The translations under genes were made by a program, and so were the position numbers. A stretch of DNA of 64,000 nt from Anodontia alba (Eukaryota; Mollusca; Bivalvia; Lucinida; Lucinidae), in contig OZ024834.1 in NCBI GenBank assembly GCA_964016985.1, positions 81,855,211 through 81,919,210 of the forward strand. Direction: 5' to 3'. The notes beneath the pieces were generated by a model. It was not told where the DNA came from. It did not search any database and saw only the letters and a list, made by a program, of their open reading frames with translations. Shown here in pieces: positions 33,230 to 44,400 of this stretch; position 1 is the stretch's first letter; each line of letters begins with the position of its first letter.

Positions 33230-33525
33230 ATTAACACTTAGCATGTCGGGTAACAATTTCAGCAGACGACAAATATACGTGTTTTCTTTTAATTTTCTTC
33301 AGAATATACCCAATGGGCAAATGACGTTAATACATTAAATTAACGTCGATGCAACGTTAATGCGACGTTTAACCTTGCATAGGGTTTAACATTTCATGCA
33401 AATTGTCTCCTAAATTTGAAATTTCATGCAAATTGTTTCCTTACTTTGACATTTCATGCAAATTGTCTCCTTTGGGTCCTATTTTATTAATTTGTCGTCT
33501 GCTAAAATAATCCGGAGAGTGTCAA
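33230..33525. repeat. GCAGACGAC-type MITE with a nested CCCAATGGGCA foldback piece
   Basis: TTAACACTTAGCATG, then CAGCAGACGACAAATATAC, and finally TTTGTCGTCTGCTAAAAT. In between ATTTCATGCAAATTGT occurs three times, and a fragment starting CCCAATGGGCAAATGACG (33309-33375) belongs to the CCCAGTGGG family, so it looks nested. Confidence 0.55.
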
Positions 33526-34147
33526 GAGTTCAGCTATAGTCTATCCCTCATATTTCTTTAGTAAAACAGATATTGAGTTATTATTAAAATGCAAATCGAC
33601 TGGATCAAGTTGTCTTCTCTCTTTCTTAAATTTTATGGCAACGACTGTCCCTGGCAAAAACGGTTTACACTCGTCTCATATATATTTAAGCTTTTACACT
33701 GTAAGCTAACTTGTAAAATGATAATTAGAGATATTTTTTCTTTAATTTCACAGAAAATAAGGCTTGACAAAGAGAATTTGAATAATACGTGAAGTTTTAC
33801 TCTCTGTAAACAATAAGCAAACATTTGAAATACTATCTAGCTGTTTAGGTTTATAACGAGCAGGTCAAAGTTTAAGCTTTCAACTTTGAAACTTCTCTGT
33901 TGTGCTTGCGCAAAGTTAGCCTCCGCTCATTGTCTGTGGGCGGTTTAACTGATAAATAAAACAAGCTTGGCAAAGTATTTCTGAGGTTTTAAACACAACC
34001 ACAAAAAACAAAAAAAACAAACAAAAAAAAAACAAAAAAAAAAAACAATGCTACATTTATTCAGCATTCAGGCAAACCCTCGACAAACTGCAACAATTTA
34101 CCATTTTATTGCCAACGCACAAGGCGTAGACAATCTTAATATTTGCG

Positions 34148-34316
34148 ATTGCTCCGGAAGGACTTTATGAAAGGTCGTGGATTGCTCCGGAAGGACTTCA
34201 TGAAAGGTCGTCCTTTCATGAAGTCCTTCTAGAGCAAGCCACGAAATCCAAGCTTTTTTGTGAAAGCTAATACTTGGTTCTATATAACCAGGTATTAGCT
34301 TTCACAAAAAGCATGG
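34148..34316. repeat. Two adjacent hairpins
   Basis: First, GGAAGGACTTCATGAAAGG pairs with CCTTTCATGAAGTCCTTC, with its left arm duplicated (34151 and 34186). Second, TTTTGTGAAAGCTAATACTTGG pairs with CCAGGTATTAGCTTTCACAAAA around TTCTATATAA. The second hairpin's arm also occurs near 33090 (TATTAGCTGTCACAAAAAGC). Confidence 0.75.
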
Positions 34317-34559
34317 ATCACATTTGAGTAGGCATAATATTGTTAACAAAATTAAATGTGCGCCCAGCATATTCGCACAGGCTGATCAGAATCTTCGCTG
34401 TTCGCCTGAAGACGCTTTGGATCCTTGGCTACCCTAAGTGCCCTGAAAAGACTCTGATCAGAATATGCGAATTCGCAGTCTGATTTGCGTCTTCGCTATT
34501 CGCTCAAGCAATCTTATCCTCGGCTCATTTCTGTTTAGAATTAACATGTGTCGTCAAAA

Positions 34560-34700
34560 AAGCTTCCTTTAAGATAAGACCCTTTTTTTAGAAGGGGATT
34601 TGCTTGTAGGAAAGCAAACAGGAAGTCACAAATGTTATCTCCCTCGTCAAAAAATGGCGGAAATTGGATATACGTCCCTTTAAGCGGAATAGATACCAAC
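34560..34700. repeat. GAAGTCACAAA/TCTCCCT family repeat, partial
   Basis: Fragments AAGACCCTTTTT, GGAAAGCAAACAGGAAGTCA, TATCTCCCTCGT and AAAATGGCGGAAATTGG match repeats at 37755-37930, 39095-39345, 45840-46258, 49193-49420, 55290-55450 and 59628-59790. Confidence 0.6.
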
Positions 34701-34873
34701 AGTACAGCGAGTCGCCTCTATCGATAAAAGACGGACGAACAGACAATCGGCCTGTGGTTTAAAAGGATGGTTTAAAACAAACAGAGGAGACTAATGATAA
34801 GGGCTTGAGGTGATGAAATTTTGATTATGAGTAGATAATTCTGATTCTAAGATTAATTTAGATAAAGAAAGAA

Positions 34874-34880
34874 AACACAC

Positions 34881-34959
<79 letters not shown>
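34874..34959. repeat. (CA)n microsatellite
   Basis: About 43 CA units with one CG interruption. Confidence 0.97.
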
Positions 34960-34963
<4 letters not shown>

Positions 34964-35777
34964 TACGTGATTATGAATGTAATAGGGAGAAAGATGGCCA
35001 ATATAACGGGTAACCAATGATGGTGGGTACTCAGCATGGTTCTGTATCAGTAAAATACTGGCCTCCTCCTGAAACAAAACGTGAGCCGGAACTTGAGAAA
35101 ACGTACCTTCTGACATTTGAGGGCAACGAAGACTCTGATCAGCCTGCGCATCCGAGCAGTCTGTTCAGAGTTTTCGTTGTCCGCAAGACGAAACTTTGCA
35201 TCCTTGCGCAGTCTGGGCTTTCATTGCCCGCTTTCAGGATCCCAGGAAAGTGACGAATATATCGACGACCAGAAAGGGTCCTGATCAGACTGCAGATGCG
35301 CAATAAGGGCTCTTTTTCTCGCGATGAACAGCATGAAAAAATGTCGCTGTTTTTTTTCACTATTTCATAAACATGATCTTCAGAAACTTCAGCAGCTTCT
35401 CCGATGACAAATGAGCAAATGTTAATTCTAAAATTAGTTGTTACCATAGTAGCTAGACATGCTTTCGAAGCCATACAGCATATTCTAAACACGAAAGGCA
35501 ATCTACAAATACGTGATACGTTACATTTTTTTGATCCCGTAACGGCATGGTCTACAAAATTCACCCTGATCAGACGCCGCGTTCCGTGGCCTCAAATCTG
35601 GATCTACAGTGTTTGCTCAGACCTCTCTGCTCCAATACTTAGGGCTGTAACGGTAATTGTTTTATACGTATACAATAATGTCGCGGTATACGTGAGCTGG
35701 AATATTCTGTCACATTTATGATCAGCTGATATTTTCGACATAAATTATGTACATGTAGCTAGAATTCTTCTTCTTCT

Positions 35778-35915
<138 letters not shown>

Positions 35916-36206
35916 TAAAATTGCTTGATTAATGAAAAACCCTGTAGACCCTGATTAGACACCGCGTTCTTTGTGATCTGCACTGGCCTGTCTCTCCGAA
36001 TACATAGAGGTATTAATTGTGTACATGTTTGAATATAAGAAATAATCTTTTTAAAAGATTAAAAGGATTAAAAGGATTAAATATTACTCCTACTACCGTA
36101 ATCGCCGTAATTACGGCACATACCCCGCCCCCCCCCCGCCCCCCACCTCACCTCCCCCTCCCCATTAAAGCGAACTGTCATTTGTCTAAGCGAACTGTCA
36201 TGGATG

Positions 36207-36404
36207 TGAGCCACGCGAAGACTCAGATCAGCCTGGGCTTCCGCCCAGTCTGATCAGAGTCTTCGCTGTGCGCTCAGTGGGTAATAAGGACCCAAGCTTT
36301 CATGCGGACAGCGAAGACTCTGATCACTAGGTGGATGCCCAGATTTATCTGAGTCTTCACTGGGCGCACATGCCATTTTGTTGATTTTGTCATTACATGG
36401 CTCA
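36207..36404. mobile_element. TGAGCCA-ended element with two GATCAGAGTCTTCGC hairpins
   Basis: TGAGCCA at the left and TGGCTCA at the right. Two hairpins of the type GCGAAGACTC.GATCAG / CTGATCAGAGTCTTCGC lie in tandem. The best sister copy is 50269-50511. Confidence 0.65.
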
Positions 36405-36510
36405 TATACTGTGGGTTCTAATTTGAATCGCCTCGATTTGGATAAAGAAAATTAGAAAAAAAATCGCATACGCATCATGAAATCATCAGCTAGAATTCTG
36501 TTTATATTGG

Positions 36511-36555
36511 ACCGTTATCGGACCGACAGGAATCCTGTCGGGCCGATAACGGTCT
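36511..36555. repeat. Near-perfect 22-bp-arm palindrome
   Basis: GACCGTTATCGGACCGACAG folds on CTGTCGGGCCGATAACGGTC with a minimal loop. It is much more GC-rich than its surroundings. Confidence 0.9.
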
Positions 36556-36839
36556 GATATAGATTTAAAAAGAATACTAACTAGGTACTCCTCTCGAGAA
36601 GTCCTCTGTTGTCATTTATAGGTGGATATTTTTATATACGTTTTTGCCTCTTAGCGCACAGTGCGGTAATTAGTTCAAATACGGTAACCTACATTAACGT
36701 TGATATTTACCAGGAAGGAACCAGGAAGAAAGTAGGTATTACTGTTCCTATGTGAAGACGATAAATGTCTGTCAACATAATAAATAAACAAACCTGCATA
36801 TCAGCCAAAGTATTTGATTGAGAATTTTTACGCAGATAG

Positions 36840-36977
36840 TCCGACAGACAGACAGACAGACAGAGGGACAGACGAGGAGACAGAGAGAAAGACGGTGAGC
36901 GAAAGAGAGAAACAGACAGACATAGAGACAGAGAGTAATAAAGAAAGAGATAGAGAGGTTTCTAAAATTCTACAGAG

Positions 36978-37027
<50 letters not shown>
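36840..37027. repeat. (GACA)n and (GA)n simple repeats
   Basis: GACAGACAGACA near 36845 and again at 37008-37027, with a GAGAGA run at 36978-37007. Open frames through this are low complexity. Confidence 0.9.
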
Positions 37028-37133
37028 GTGGTTCAAGATCATACTACACAATATTGTTTTGTAGGAATGACAATGTACAAGATAGTTGTCGCCTAATTTT
37101 AGAAATAGCAGACTGACACACCAGCTTATACCC

Positions 37134-37187
37134 ACATGACCCCATTGGGTTGACTGGGCCGTAAAACCTCAACACAAACAAACAAAC
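37134..37187 (+). mobile_element. SINE tail fragment
   Basis: Only the 3' terminus is present: GACCCCATTGGGTTGACTGG, GCCGTAAAACCTCAACAC and (AAAC)n. Confidence 0.75.
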
Positions 37188-37195
37188 CATACTTC

Positions 37196-37440
37196 ACCCT
37201 TAGCATGCTATTATGGTAATATTATCAGCAGACAACACATTGAAATATTTTCTTATTTTTCAATTATTTTCAAACCCAGCACTGACATTTTTCTTATATT
37301 TCCCAGAAAACAGTTTTTGACATTATATCCAAAGTGTCTCCATTGGCACTTTACATAAGAAGTCAAAACCTGTTTTCTAGGAAATATAAGAAAAATATCA
37401 GTTTGTCGTCTGCTGAATTTGACTACATTGTGATAAAGGT
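37196..37440. repeat. GCAGACGAC-type foldback MITE
   Basis: TCAGCAGACAACACATTG pairs with TTTGTCGTCTGCTGAATT. The central arms TTTCTTATATTTCCCAGAAA and TTTCTAGGAAATATAAGAAA pair around a short loop. Confidence 0.65.
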
Positions 37441-37754
37441 TTAAAAGTCATACCTTTTGTTAGCTATATTATATATCCTCAAAAGTCAGAAAGGAGATGA
37501 CCTATCCATGAAATACTAAGTTCCTATCTCGTTGTATAAGAGCTTATCACAATTTCTCACTGTACAAATAAAAACTAATGTTTATCATATTCATGTTACT
37601 TGACTATTGATTATGTCCCCTCGTTTGGAGATCGCATAAAAATGAAACCGTAACACGAGAAACTGTCCCTTATGTAACACGCAGAAATCAGCCTACGAAT
37701 TTGCGGGCCCCAATGTCCGCTTACATGCAGAATCAGGGAAATGACTACACATTC

Positions 37755-37930
37755 AAGGGAAATTCTGTAAATTTTGTTTGCTTCCCTTCTAAAAGGGGTC
37801 TACTCTAAAAGAACAAAAATGCCTCCCTTAGGAAATGCATGGTGTGGTTGAAAGCAAACGGGAAGTCACAAAAATTATCTCCCTTGTACAACATGGCGGA
37901 AAATCTACTAAGTGTATCCAATCCCTTTAA
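37755..37930. repeat. GAAGTCACAAA/TCTCCCT family repeat
   Basis: Contains TGTTTGCTTCCCTTCTAAAA, GGTCTACTCTAAAAG, GGGAAGTCACAAAAATTATC and TGTATCCAATCCCTTTAA, in the same order as its relatives. It may be a decayed foldback, as the palindromic 45840-46258 copy suggests. Confidence 0.6.
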
Positions 37931-38160
37931 CCCATTTATTCCGAGTGGACTCCTCTATCTTAAGTTTGTTGATCGATCCGTTTCCTGTAGAAGGGGTGTC
38001 TGGTTATTTTTTTATTATTACCATGGCTAAGAGAATTTCTCGTACTTTATGCAAACAGTGTAGACCCTGTACTGCGTTCTGAAGCGTCAGTGCACATCTG
38101 GGTGTGCACTGTTTGCCAATGTCCCTTTTATGGGACACCAGGCGTAAACAGGGGTAATCG
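37927..38160. mobile_element. TTAACCCAT-type MITE, diverged
   Basis: Starts TTAACCCATTTATTCC. It holds the core CAAACAGTGTAGACCCTG ... CACATCTGGGTGTGCACTGTTTGCC and ends near CAGGGGTAA. It resembles 60942-61170 and 46961-47166. Confidence 0.55.
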
Positions 38161-38164
38161 TTAC

Positions 38165-38335
38165 CACTCTCTGAGCTAATTTAGCGGCAGACGACAAATT
38201 GACATTTTTTTTTTTCGAAAAGCAGGTTTTGACATTTCATGCAAATTGTCTCATACGGACTATTTTCTGGGAAAAATAAAAAAATAAAAATAAATATATT
38301 TCAACTGTCACCTGCTTATTTTTTTTACCCACCGT
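38165..38335. repeat. GCAGACGAC-type MITE, diverged
   Basis: GGCAGACGACAAATTGACAT, AGCAGGTTTTGACATTTCAT, GCAAATTGTCTC and a degenerate right arm CAACTGTCACCTGCTTA. Confidence 0.5.
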
Positions 38336-38879
38336 GCAGAGCCGCGATATGATCAAGAAGGCCCTTATCTTATGTTCTCAGCTGTCATCACTAAAAGGCC
38401 CGGAAGAGCCTGCACATTCGCGCAGTCTGATCAGTGCTTTCGTTGTCCACTTACATTGTACTGTAGAATCTGTCGATGGACAGAGAAAGCCCAGATTGTA
38501 ATACGTACATACGCAAGCTGATCTGGGCATTCGCTGTTCGCATAAGGGATATTGACCCTTGCGTTGAGAACAGTAACGACCAAAATTGGTCTACGCACCT
38601 GTGTTATCTGATCATAGCCTTCGCCGTTTGCTTCTACCATAAAATATGTAGACGAAACAATGAAAACCTTGATCAGAATTCCCGGGTGACACGCTATGGC
38701 AGACTTTGCATGATATGCAACCCGTTTAGGGTACTGGGTTGATTTGGTTGATTTTTCATCATTTTGTTTCATGGTAGATAACTTTTGTGACTTCCTGTTT
38801 GATTTCTGCACACGAGTATGGACTTGAGTAATTGTTTAGAAAGGATCCTGGAATGGATAATGACATAGGATCTTATTTC

Positions 38880-39080
38880 TTAACTCTTTCATTGCCATAG
38901 GCGATAATAATAGGGCTTTGCAAACAGCATAGATCCAGATGAGACGGCTCACTGAGCCGTCTCATCTGGATCTACGCTGTTTGACATTCATTCTTTCATC
39001 TTTACACCAAATTTTGTTTGTTAAAATAAAAAAAAAGCAGACGACAAATGTCGTCTGAAATTTGGCGCCGAAAGAGTTTA
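38880..39080. mobile_element. TTAA MITE, family C copy
   Basis: TTAACTCTTTCATTGCC at the left, GGCGCCGAAAGAGTTTA at the right. The core hairpin is CAAACAGCATAGATCCAGAT ... GACGGCTCACTGAGCCGTC ... ATCTGGATCTACGCTGTTTG. Confidence 0.65.
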
Positions 39081-39094
39081 GGGAACAGATACAT

Positions 39095-39345
39095 TTTCTG
39101 GGGAGGTAACTCTTTCAAACTCATTTTGTCTCCCTTATAAAAAGGGACCTACTCTAAAAGGAACGAATTTTCTCCCAAGCTACTCTAAAGGAAATAATTT
39201 GCTCCCCTTCAACTATCCTAAAGGGAAAGAATTTGCTTCCAAAGGGAGCATTTTCTTTTCCTTAAGAGTAGAGCACATAACAGAAGGGATCCGGTGTGAA
39301 TGAAAGCACAATAGTAAGTTAAAAAGTTGTCTCCCTTGTACAAAT
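39095..39345. repeat. GAAGTCACAAA/TCTCCCT family repeat, long copy
   Basis: GGGAGGTAACTCTTTCAAAC, then CTACTCTAAAAGGAACG, an internal inverted segment (TAAAGGGAAAGAATTTGCTT ... AGCATTTTCTTTTCCTTAAG) and TTGTCTCCCTTGTACAAA. Confidence 0.6.
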
Positions 39346-39539
39346 ATCGAGTGTACGTGTATTAATTATCGTCACAGCAGCAGACGATATCTTAAACATC
39401 TATTTTTATTTTGTTCTAGAAAATAACACTTTGCATTCAAACGTTGAATAGACTGCCTAGCTGACTGTTAGAATATCGTCTGCGACTTAGGTTTAACAAG
39501 GCTTTTCTAAAATTACATAGCCATAAAAAATGCTTATGC

Positions 39540-39735
39540 AGATTTGTAGCGGACGACAGTCTAAAATTGATTCTGTTAATTTTCAGAGAAAATAGGACTT
39601 GATATTTCATCTGAATCGTTTGCTAGGCAGACGATTTAAATGACACATTAAGCCTTATTTTCTCTGAAAACTAAAAGGCATATATTTCAAAATGTCGTCT
39701 CCTGTATTTGTGATCAGCGCTTTAAGGGCTAAACT
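39540..39735. repeat. GCAGACGAC-type MITE (GCGCTTTAAGGGCTAA end)
   Basis: TAGCGGACGACAGTC pairs loosely with GTCGTCTCCTG. Its hairpin is TCTGAATCGTTTGCTAGGCAGACGATTTAAATGA-like, and it ends in GCGCTTTAAGGGCTAA as the 20551-20775 copy does. Confidence 0.6.
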
Positions 39736-40486
39736 GTTGGTATTATAGATATGGGTCAATTCAAGCGAAAAGGTGTCTTCGAGCATATGCAAACTGTGCA
39801 GATTCAGAGGCCCCAGCGCATCTGCACCAGCTCATCAAGGCGTTAAATTTGCACTTCGTTGATACTTTCTGGGCTTGATTTCCATCTTAATCTGAATCTG
39901 ACGCTTGCAAAATAGGAGTAAAGATTATATAAGTCGCAATACTGACTTCTGCTTCCCATTTGTATGCTGCTATTGTTATTGTATTACTAACCATGTTCGT
40001 ATGTGTATATGAAGAAAAGCGGGCTGAAGAACTGGGTGACACATTTGTGACAAAAGTTTACCAGTTACCAAGTTTCTTCAGGGGCTGAATTTGGGTTTCA
40101 TGAAAATTCTTAACATTTTCTATAATCTCATGCTCAACCAGCCCTTAGATGCTATGTTTTGGCGTATATCTTCTGTGTGTTGAAATGTTCATCGACTAAA
40201 GCTTACTTCCGATGTTTGGACATTTGGATGAAGTAATTCTGTTCACTCGATCGTTACTGACAAAGTCACAAGTTAAAACAGCCAGAAAATGAGCTCTTTT
40301 TCATCTACCGAATTAGACCGTTGAGTAGCTCTTTCACCATATTAATCAAATATCTAAAAAAAAAAAAAACAAAAAAAAAAAAAACAAAAAAAACAACAAC
40401 AACAAAAACACGATCATGTGCCCTTTGTTGTGCGGAATAAGTAGTCTATATGTGACGAAACAGCATTCTAATATTTCATAAAATAC

Positions 40487-40766
40487 CATTACGAAAACAT
40501 ACCTATTCAAATATACTGAAAAGTTTATCACCGAAAAATTGAAAATTTTCAGACAAAAAATTCAAATATTTTTCATATTTCTGCTCAAAACATAGATTGC
40601 GGGTACTCGTTAGAACCGCCTCTGCGAGGCGGTTCTAACGAATACCCACAATCTATGTTTTTGAGCAGAAATAAGTAAAATAATGTATACCCCTGTAAAC
40701 CCCAGTTTTACTATATAAAAGTGGGGTTTAAGGGGGTCAAAATTATATAGGCATGTTTTCGTGATG
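40487..40766. mobile_element. CATTACGAAAACAT-ended MITE, copy 1 (280 bp)
   Basis: The left end CATTACGAAAACATACCTAT is inverted as ATAGGCATGTTTTCGTGATG at the right. Inside, AAAACATAGATTGCGGGTAC ... GTTAGAACCGCCTC folds onto GAGGCGGTTCTAAC ... AATCTATGTTTTTG. It has the same length and layout as 41891-42170. Confidence 0.85.
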
Positions 40767-41237
40767 ATAAGACAAACCTTCGAAGCGTGCTGCGTTTTTT
40801 GACAATTTGAGCTCCACTTCTGCAAAACCGGAAACTCCTCTCAGGGATTCCCTTTTCTTGACGGCGGTTTCGCATGAGAGTGATCGGTAGGCGTGTAACT
40901 ATAACTCGAGGTCATAAACATGACAGCCTCCATAATATGATAATCGTCAAACTTGTCATACAGAAGCCCTCGACAAGATAATACTTTTTCAAATACTTAT
41001 TTCCAGTATCCACTATAAATATAGTTTAGGTGAATGATAATTCCCAAACGATTTTATCGCCATGTCGCGAAGGGAGACAACTTTTCCAGACGGAAAGTTG
41101 CCTATGTAGTGGTTGAACCTACTAAGAAGTTAAAAACCTGGTTGCAGGGTTCTTGTCTTGTTTTAAGGAAAATGCATCTCTGAGGGAAATAGCTCTTACA
41201 ATGGAAATACATGTCTCCCTTCTCGTTGCAGGTACTC

Positions 41238-41470
41238 TTAACCCTTAAAGCGCCTCTGAAAATGTCGTCTGCTTATGTCGTCTGCTGCATCTTCTTGCAA
41301 ACTTTTCAAACTTACATTTTGCATATAGGCAAACAGTGTGGACCCAGATCAGACTGCTCCTAAAGGAGCAGTCTGATCTGGGTCCACACTGTTTGCAACA
41401 ATGACTTTTAAAGTAACTGGCAGAAGACAAAGCAGACGACAATTGGTATGATTGGCGCTTTAAGGGTTAA
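41238..41470 (+). mobile_element. piggyBac-like TTAA MITE, family B copy 1
   Basis: TTAACCCTTAAAGCGCC and GGCGCTTTAAGGGTTAA are perfectly inverted. The subterminal GTCGTCTGC / GCAGACGAC is also inverted. The centre is CAAACAGTGTGGACCCAGAT...GGAGCAGTC around a loop. Other copies are at 49940-50181 and 61322-61559. Confidence 0.88.
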
Positions 41471-41890
41471 AGGACGAACTTACCGAATTATTTCATTTAT
41501 TTGAAGAGCAGATCACATTTTCTAAAACTATTTTTGTTCTACTCAACATGAATTTGGACCCAGTCTGCAATGTTAGAGGTGTCTGAACTGTTTATTCTAA
41601 AACTTTATTCACGTGCGGCAGACTGAAACATATGTGCAAGTAAAAAAGTTCATATAACGACCTCCAGATATACACTTCGTTAAATTTATAATGTTTCTCC
41701 TTATATGGACAAGATTTGAAAAAGGCTGTTTACATATTTACATCTGAATGGCGTGACTGACAAAACCGAACTAAAGTCTTCAATCATCATCTGATTAGAG
41801 CAAAAATTACAGAAATATGACAATCCATTCTACAAGGAGAAGTCGGCGACCGTTCTAAATAAGTCATGAGGGACATGTACTGGAAGCTTC

Positions 41891-42170
41891 CATTACGAAA
41901 ACACGCCTATTCAAACATACTGAAAATTTTACCGACAAAAAAATGAAAATTTTCAGATAAAAAATTCTAATATTTTTCATATTTCTGCTCAAAACATAGA
42001 TTGTAGGTACCCGTTAGAACCGCCTCGCCGAGGCGGTTCTAACGAGTCCCCATAATCTATGTTTTAAGCAGAAATAAGAAAACTAATGTATACCCCTGTA
42101 AACCCCAGTTTTACTGTATAAAATTGGGGTTTAAGGGGGTCAAAATTATATAGGTATGTTTTCGTGATGT
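41891..42170. mobile_element. CATTACGAAAACA-ended MITE, copy 2 (280 bp)
   Basis: Collinear with 40487-40766 end to end: the same inverted termini, the same GAACCGCCTCGCCGAGGCGG apex and the same AACCCCAGTTTTACT ... GGGGTTTAAGGGGG segment. Confidence 0.85.
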
Positions 42171-42480
42171 TTAGGGCGTCCAGACTTCATATTAAAAAGA
42201 TACCGCAAAAAAATAATTTTGAGGAGATAATTTTTTTTTAAAGTCAGTTTTCATGTTTTTTTTTTTTTTTTTGTTTTTTTTTTAGCTGTAGAATTCTGTT
42301 GTCTTGAAGCTGTCTAGGTCGAAATTCTGGTATTTGCATTTATTCAGACAACGTACTGGGATGTAATTTGAAAAATGTCAACTCAGTTCCGTTCAAAAGT
42401 CTACGATATAATTACCTTATTTTAGCGATATATTTGTCTAATACATGCCTAAACTGCATTTTAACGTGTTTGAAACAGTT

Positions 42481-42585
42481 CCCAGTGGGCACATGACGTG
42501 TATATAAAGTCGTATCATGACGTTGTATCGACGTTGATGCGACGTTGTCTCAATGTAGCGTTCTCTCTGCGTTAGATGTTACAAA
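42481..42585. repeat. CCCAGTGGGCACA foldback element, one end
   Basis: CCCAGTGGGCACATGACGTG starts the element, followed by GTTGTATCGACGTTGATGCG. The opposite inverted end is degraded. Confidence 0.55.
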
Positions 42586-42841
42586 GAGAAAGACCATGCA
42601 GTCATTTTTGCAGTTGCGGATTAGAGTGTCCGGTTCAGATTAGAAGAGCAATGTGAGGCTTTGTAAAAAATATTCAACGTCTTCGATTGTACTAGACCTC
42701 CTACCTTAGCCTTTGTTACAAAGTCTCGAGTCCTTATTCACAGATAGGTCATTCATATTTTGGATGACGTAATAAATTCTTAGATGCAAAAAAAAAAAAC
42801 AAAAAAAAAACAGCTCATTTTTTTATTCGACAAGGATTTGT

Positions 42842-43052
42842 TTAACCCTTTCAGCCCTATAGAACAAGACAGATACTTTTGCAAACAGTGTAGATCCAGA
42901 TGAGACGGCTAATCATGAGCCGTCTCATCTGGATCTACACTGTTTACCATTCTGCTCGTGATTTAAAACTGTCGCCCTTTTGGCAATGATGGCTGTGTCT
43001 AAATGAAGAGATTAGAAGAGTCTATTTCAGAAACTCAGGGTTGAAAGGGTAA
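42842..43052 (+). mobile_element. TTAA MITE, family C copy
   Basis: TTAACCCTTTCAGCCC at the left and GGGTTGAAAGGGTAAA at the right. The hairpin CAAACAGTGTAGATCCAGAT ... ACGGCTAATCATGAGCCGT ... ATCTGGATCTACACTGTTT is nearly perfect. Confidence 0.75.
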
Positions 43053-43187
43053 ATGCTATTGTGTAGCCGATTACAACGTATGAATGAAAATAATTACTCA
43101 GTGTTCATCCTGATCAGTGAAAATTTGAAACAGAAAACTCAAAGATTTACACCTAATTATGGAAGTTTGGTTTCTAGAATTCTTCCT

Positions 43188-43389
43188 TTAACCGTTTGTA
43201 CCCTGAGTTCATGAAATGGACTTTTCCGTCATTGAATTCGGAAATATCCATTGTTGCAAACAGGAATGTAAAAAGTCAAAAATCAAACCAGAACAGCAAA
43301 CAGTGTAGATCCTGATAATGAGCCGTCTCATCAGGACCTACACTGTTTGTACAGTTATCTGTATTGGTCTGTAGGAATGAAGGGGTTAC
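43188..43389. mobile_element. TTAA MITE, family C copy, diverged
   Basis: TTAACCGTTTGTACCCTG at the left, GGAATGAAGGGGTTACA at the right. The core CAAACAGTGTAGATCCTGAT ... GTCTCATCAGGACCTACACTG is near the right end rather than central. Confidence 0.6.
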
Positions 43390-44400
43390 ATTGTTTTCTT
43401 TTAACCTTAGAAAGCAATACAGTACCGCCTATTGGCACGAGAAAAATTGTAATGCCGATCAAATATTTTGCACATTCAATAGGCTACGAACCAACAGAAT
43501 TGTACTAAACTGAATGTGATTTATATGGACAATTGTCAAGCTTTGAACCTGTGCTGTTTTATTTTATATCTGAAACGAACGCTGTCATTTCACGTAAATT
43601 TTCCTAAAGCCAGACAGTGTTGCTTTTAAAAAATAAAAGTTTAGACAGCATGACACCACCATATTTTTTTTTCACAGACGGTTTAAAGCAGTACGTCTCC
43701 TCAACATTCATGTGTTTCATTCTTTGCTAATATACAGTTATTTTTTTCAAGTTTCGTAACCCGGTCAAAAATCAATATACGAAGGAGCATGCATATCCTC
43801 TGTGTAATTCAGCCTGGATTACACTCTAAACGAGCAGTTTGTTAACAGCCAAAGTGTGAAAAGTGTTTTTGAAATGGACTAGATAAAGTTTACTCTGTTT
43901 TTGAGCAATAATGGTTAGGGTCATTTTGAGAAATCACACAGCTTTAACGGTGAAAACATACCCTCATAACATACAATGAAAATGTAACGTAAATTACAAT
44001 AAGCAGATATCAACACCATTTAGACTGAAAATATAGTTGTTGTATTTTTAGTATATATATATGATACCATATTTTGCGAATAAGTGTAATGTAACTGACA
44101 GTGAAATAGCACGATAACACTGTCCCTTGCAGAGAGCTACTCTGTGTCATTTTGTAGCACTGATAATTTAAGTTTGTAGTTTAAGAGATTTATAGTCTAA
44201 AAAAGTTTGCCTGGCATTCTAAGGTCAGCACAAGGTCTATCTATATTATTTCTGTATATAAATACTTTACAAGATAGTTATTAATTCATATAAACTGCCC
44301 TTTGTTTACATTATGTGACGTAATGAATCAGCAAACGCGTAACAGTGTAAATACACAGGCTGTTTATTTCTCATTGATACTAGCTATGTTAGTGCCACTT

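Larger units (their letters stand above)
36094..36687. mobile_element. TACCGTAATTACCGCAC-ended element with nested repeats
   Basis: The left end TACCGTAATCGCCGTAATTA and the right end GCGGTAATTAGTTCAAATAC plus GGTA are inverted, matching the 56997-57352 element. Inside are a C-rich tract (36125-36170), a GATCAG/CTTCGC double-hairpin element (36207-36404) and a near-perfect palindrome (36511-36555). Confidence 0.55.

Noticed and set aside
35139..35564. 141-codon minus-strand frame
   Set aside because: It runs through a GATCAG/CTTCGC hairpin repeat and unrelated flank; no domain is visible.
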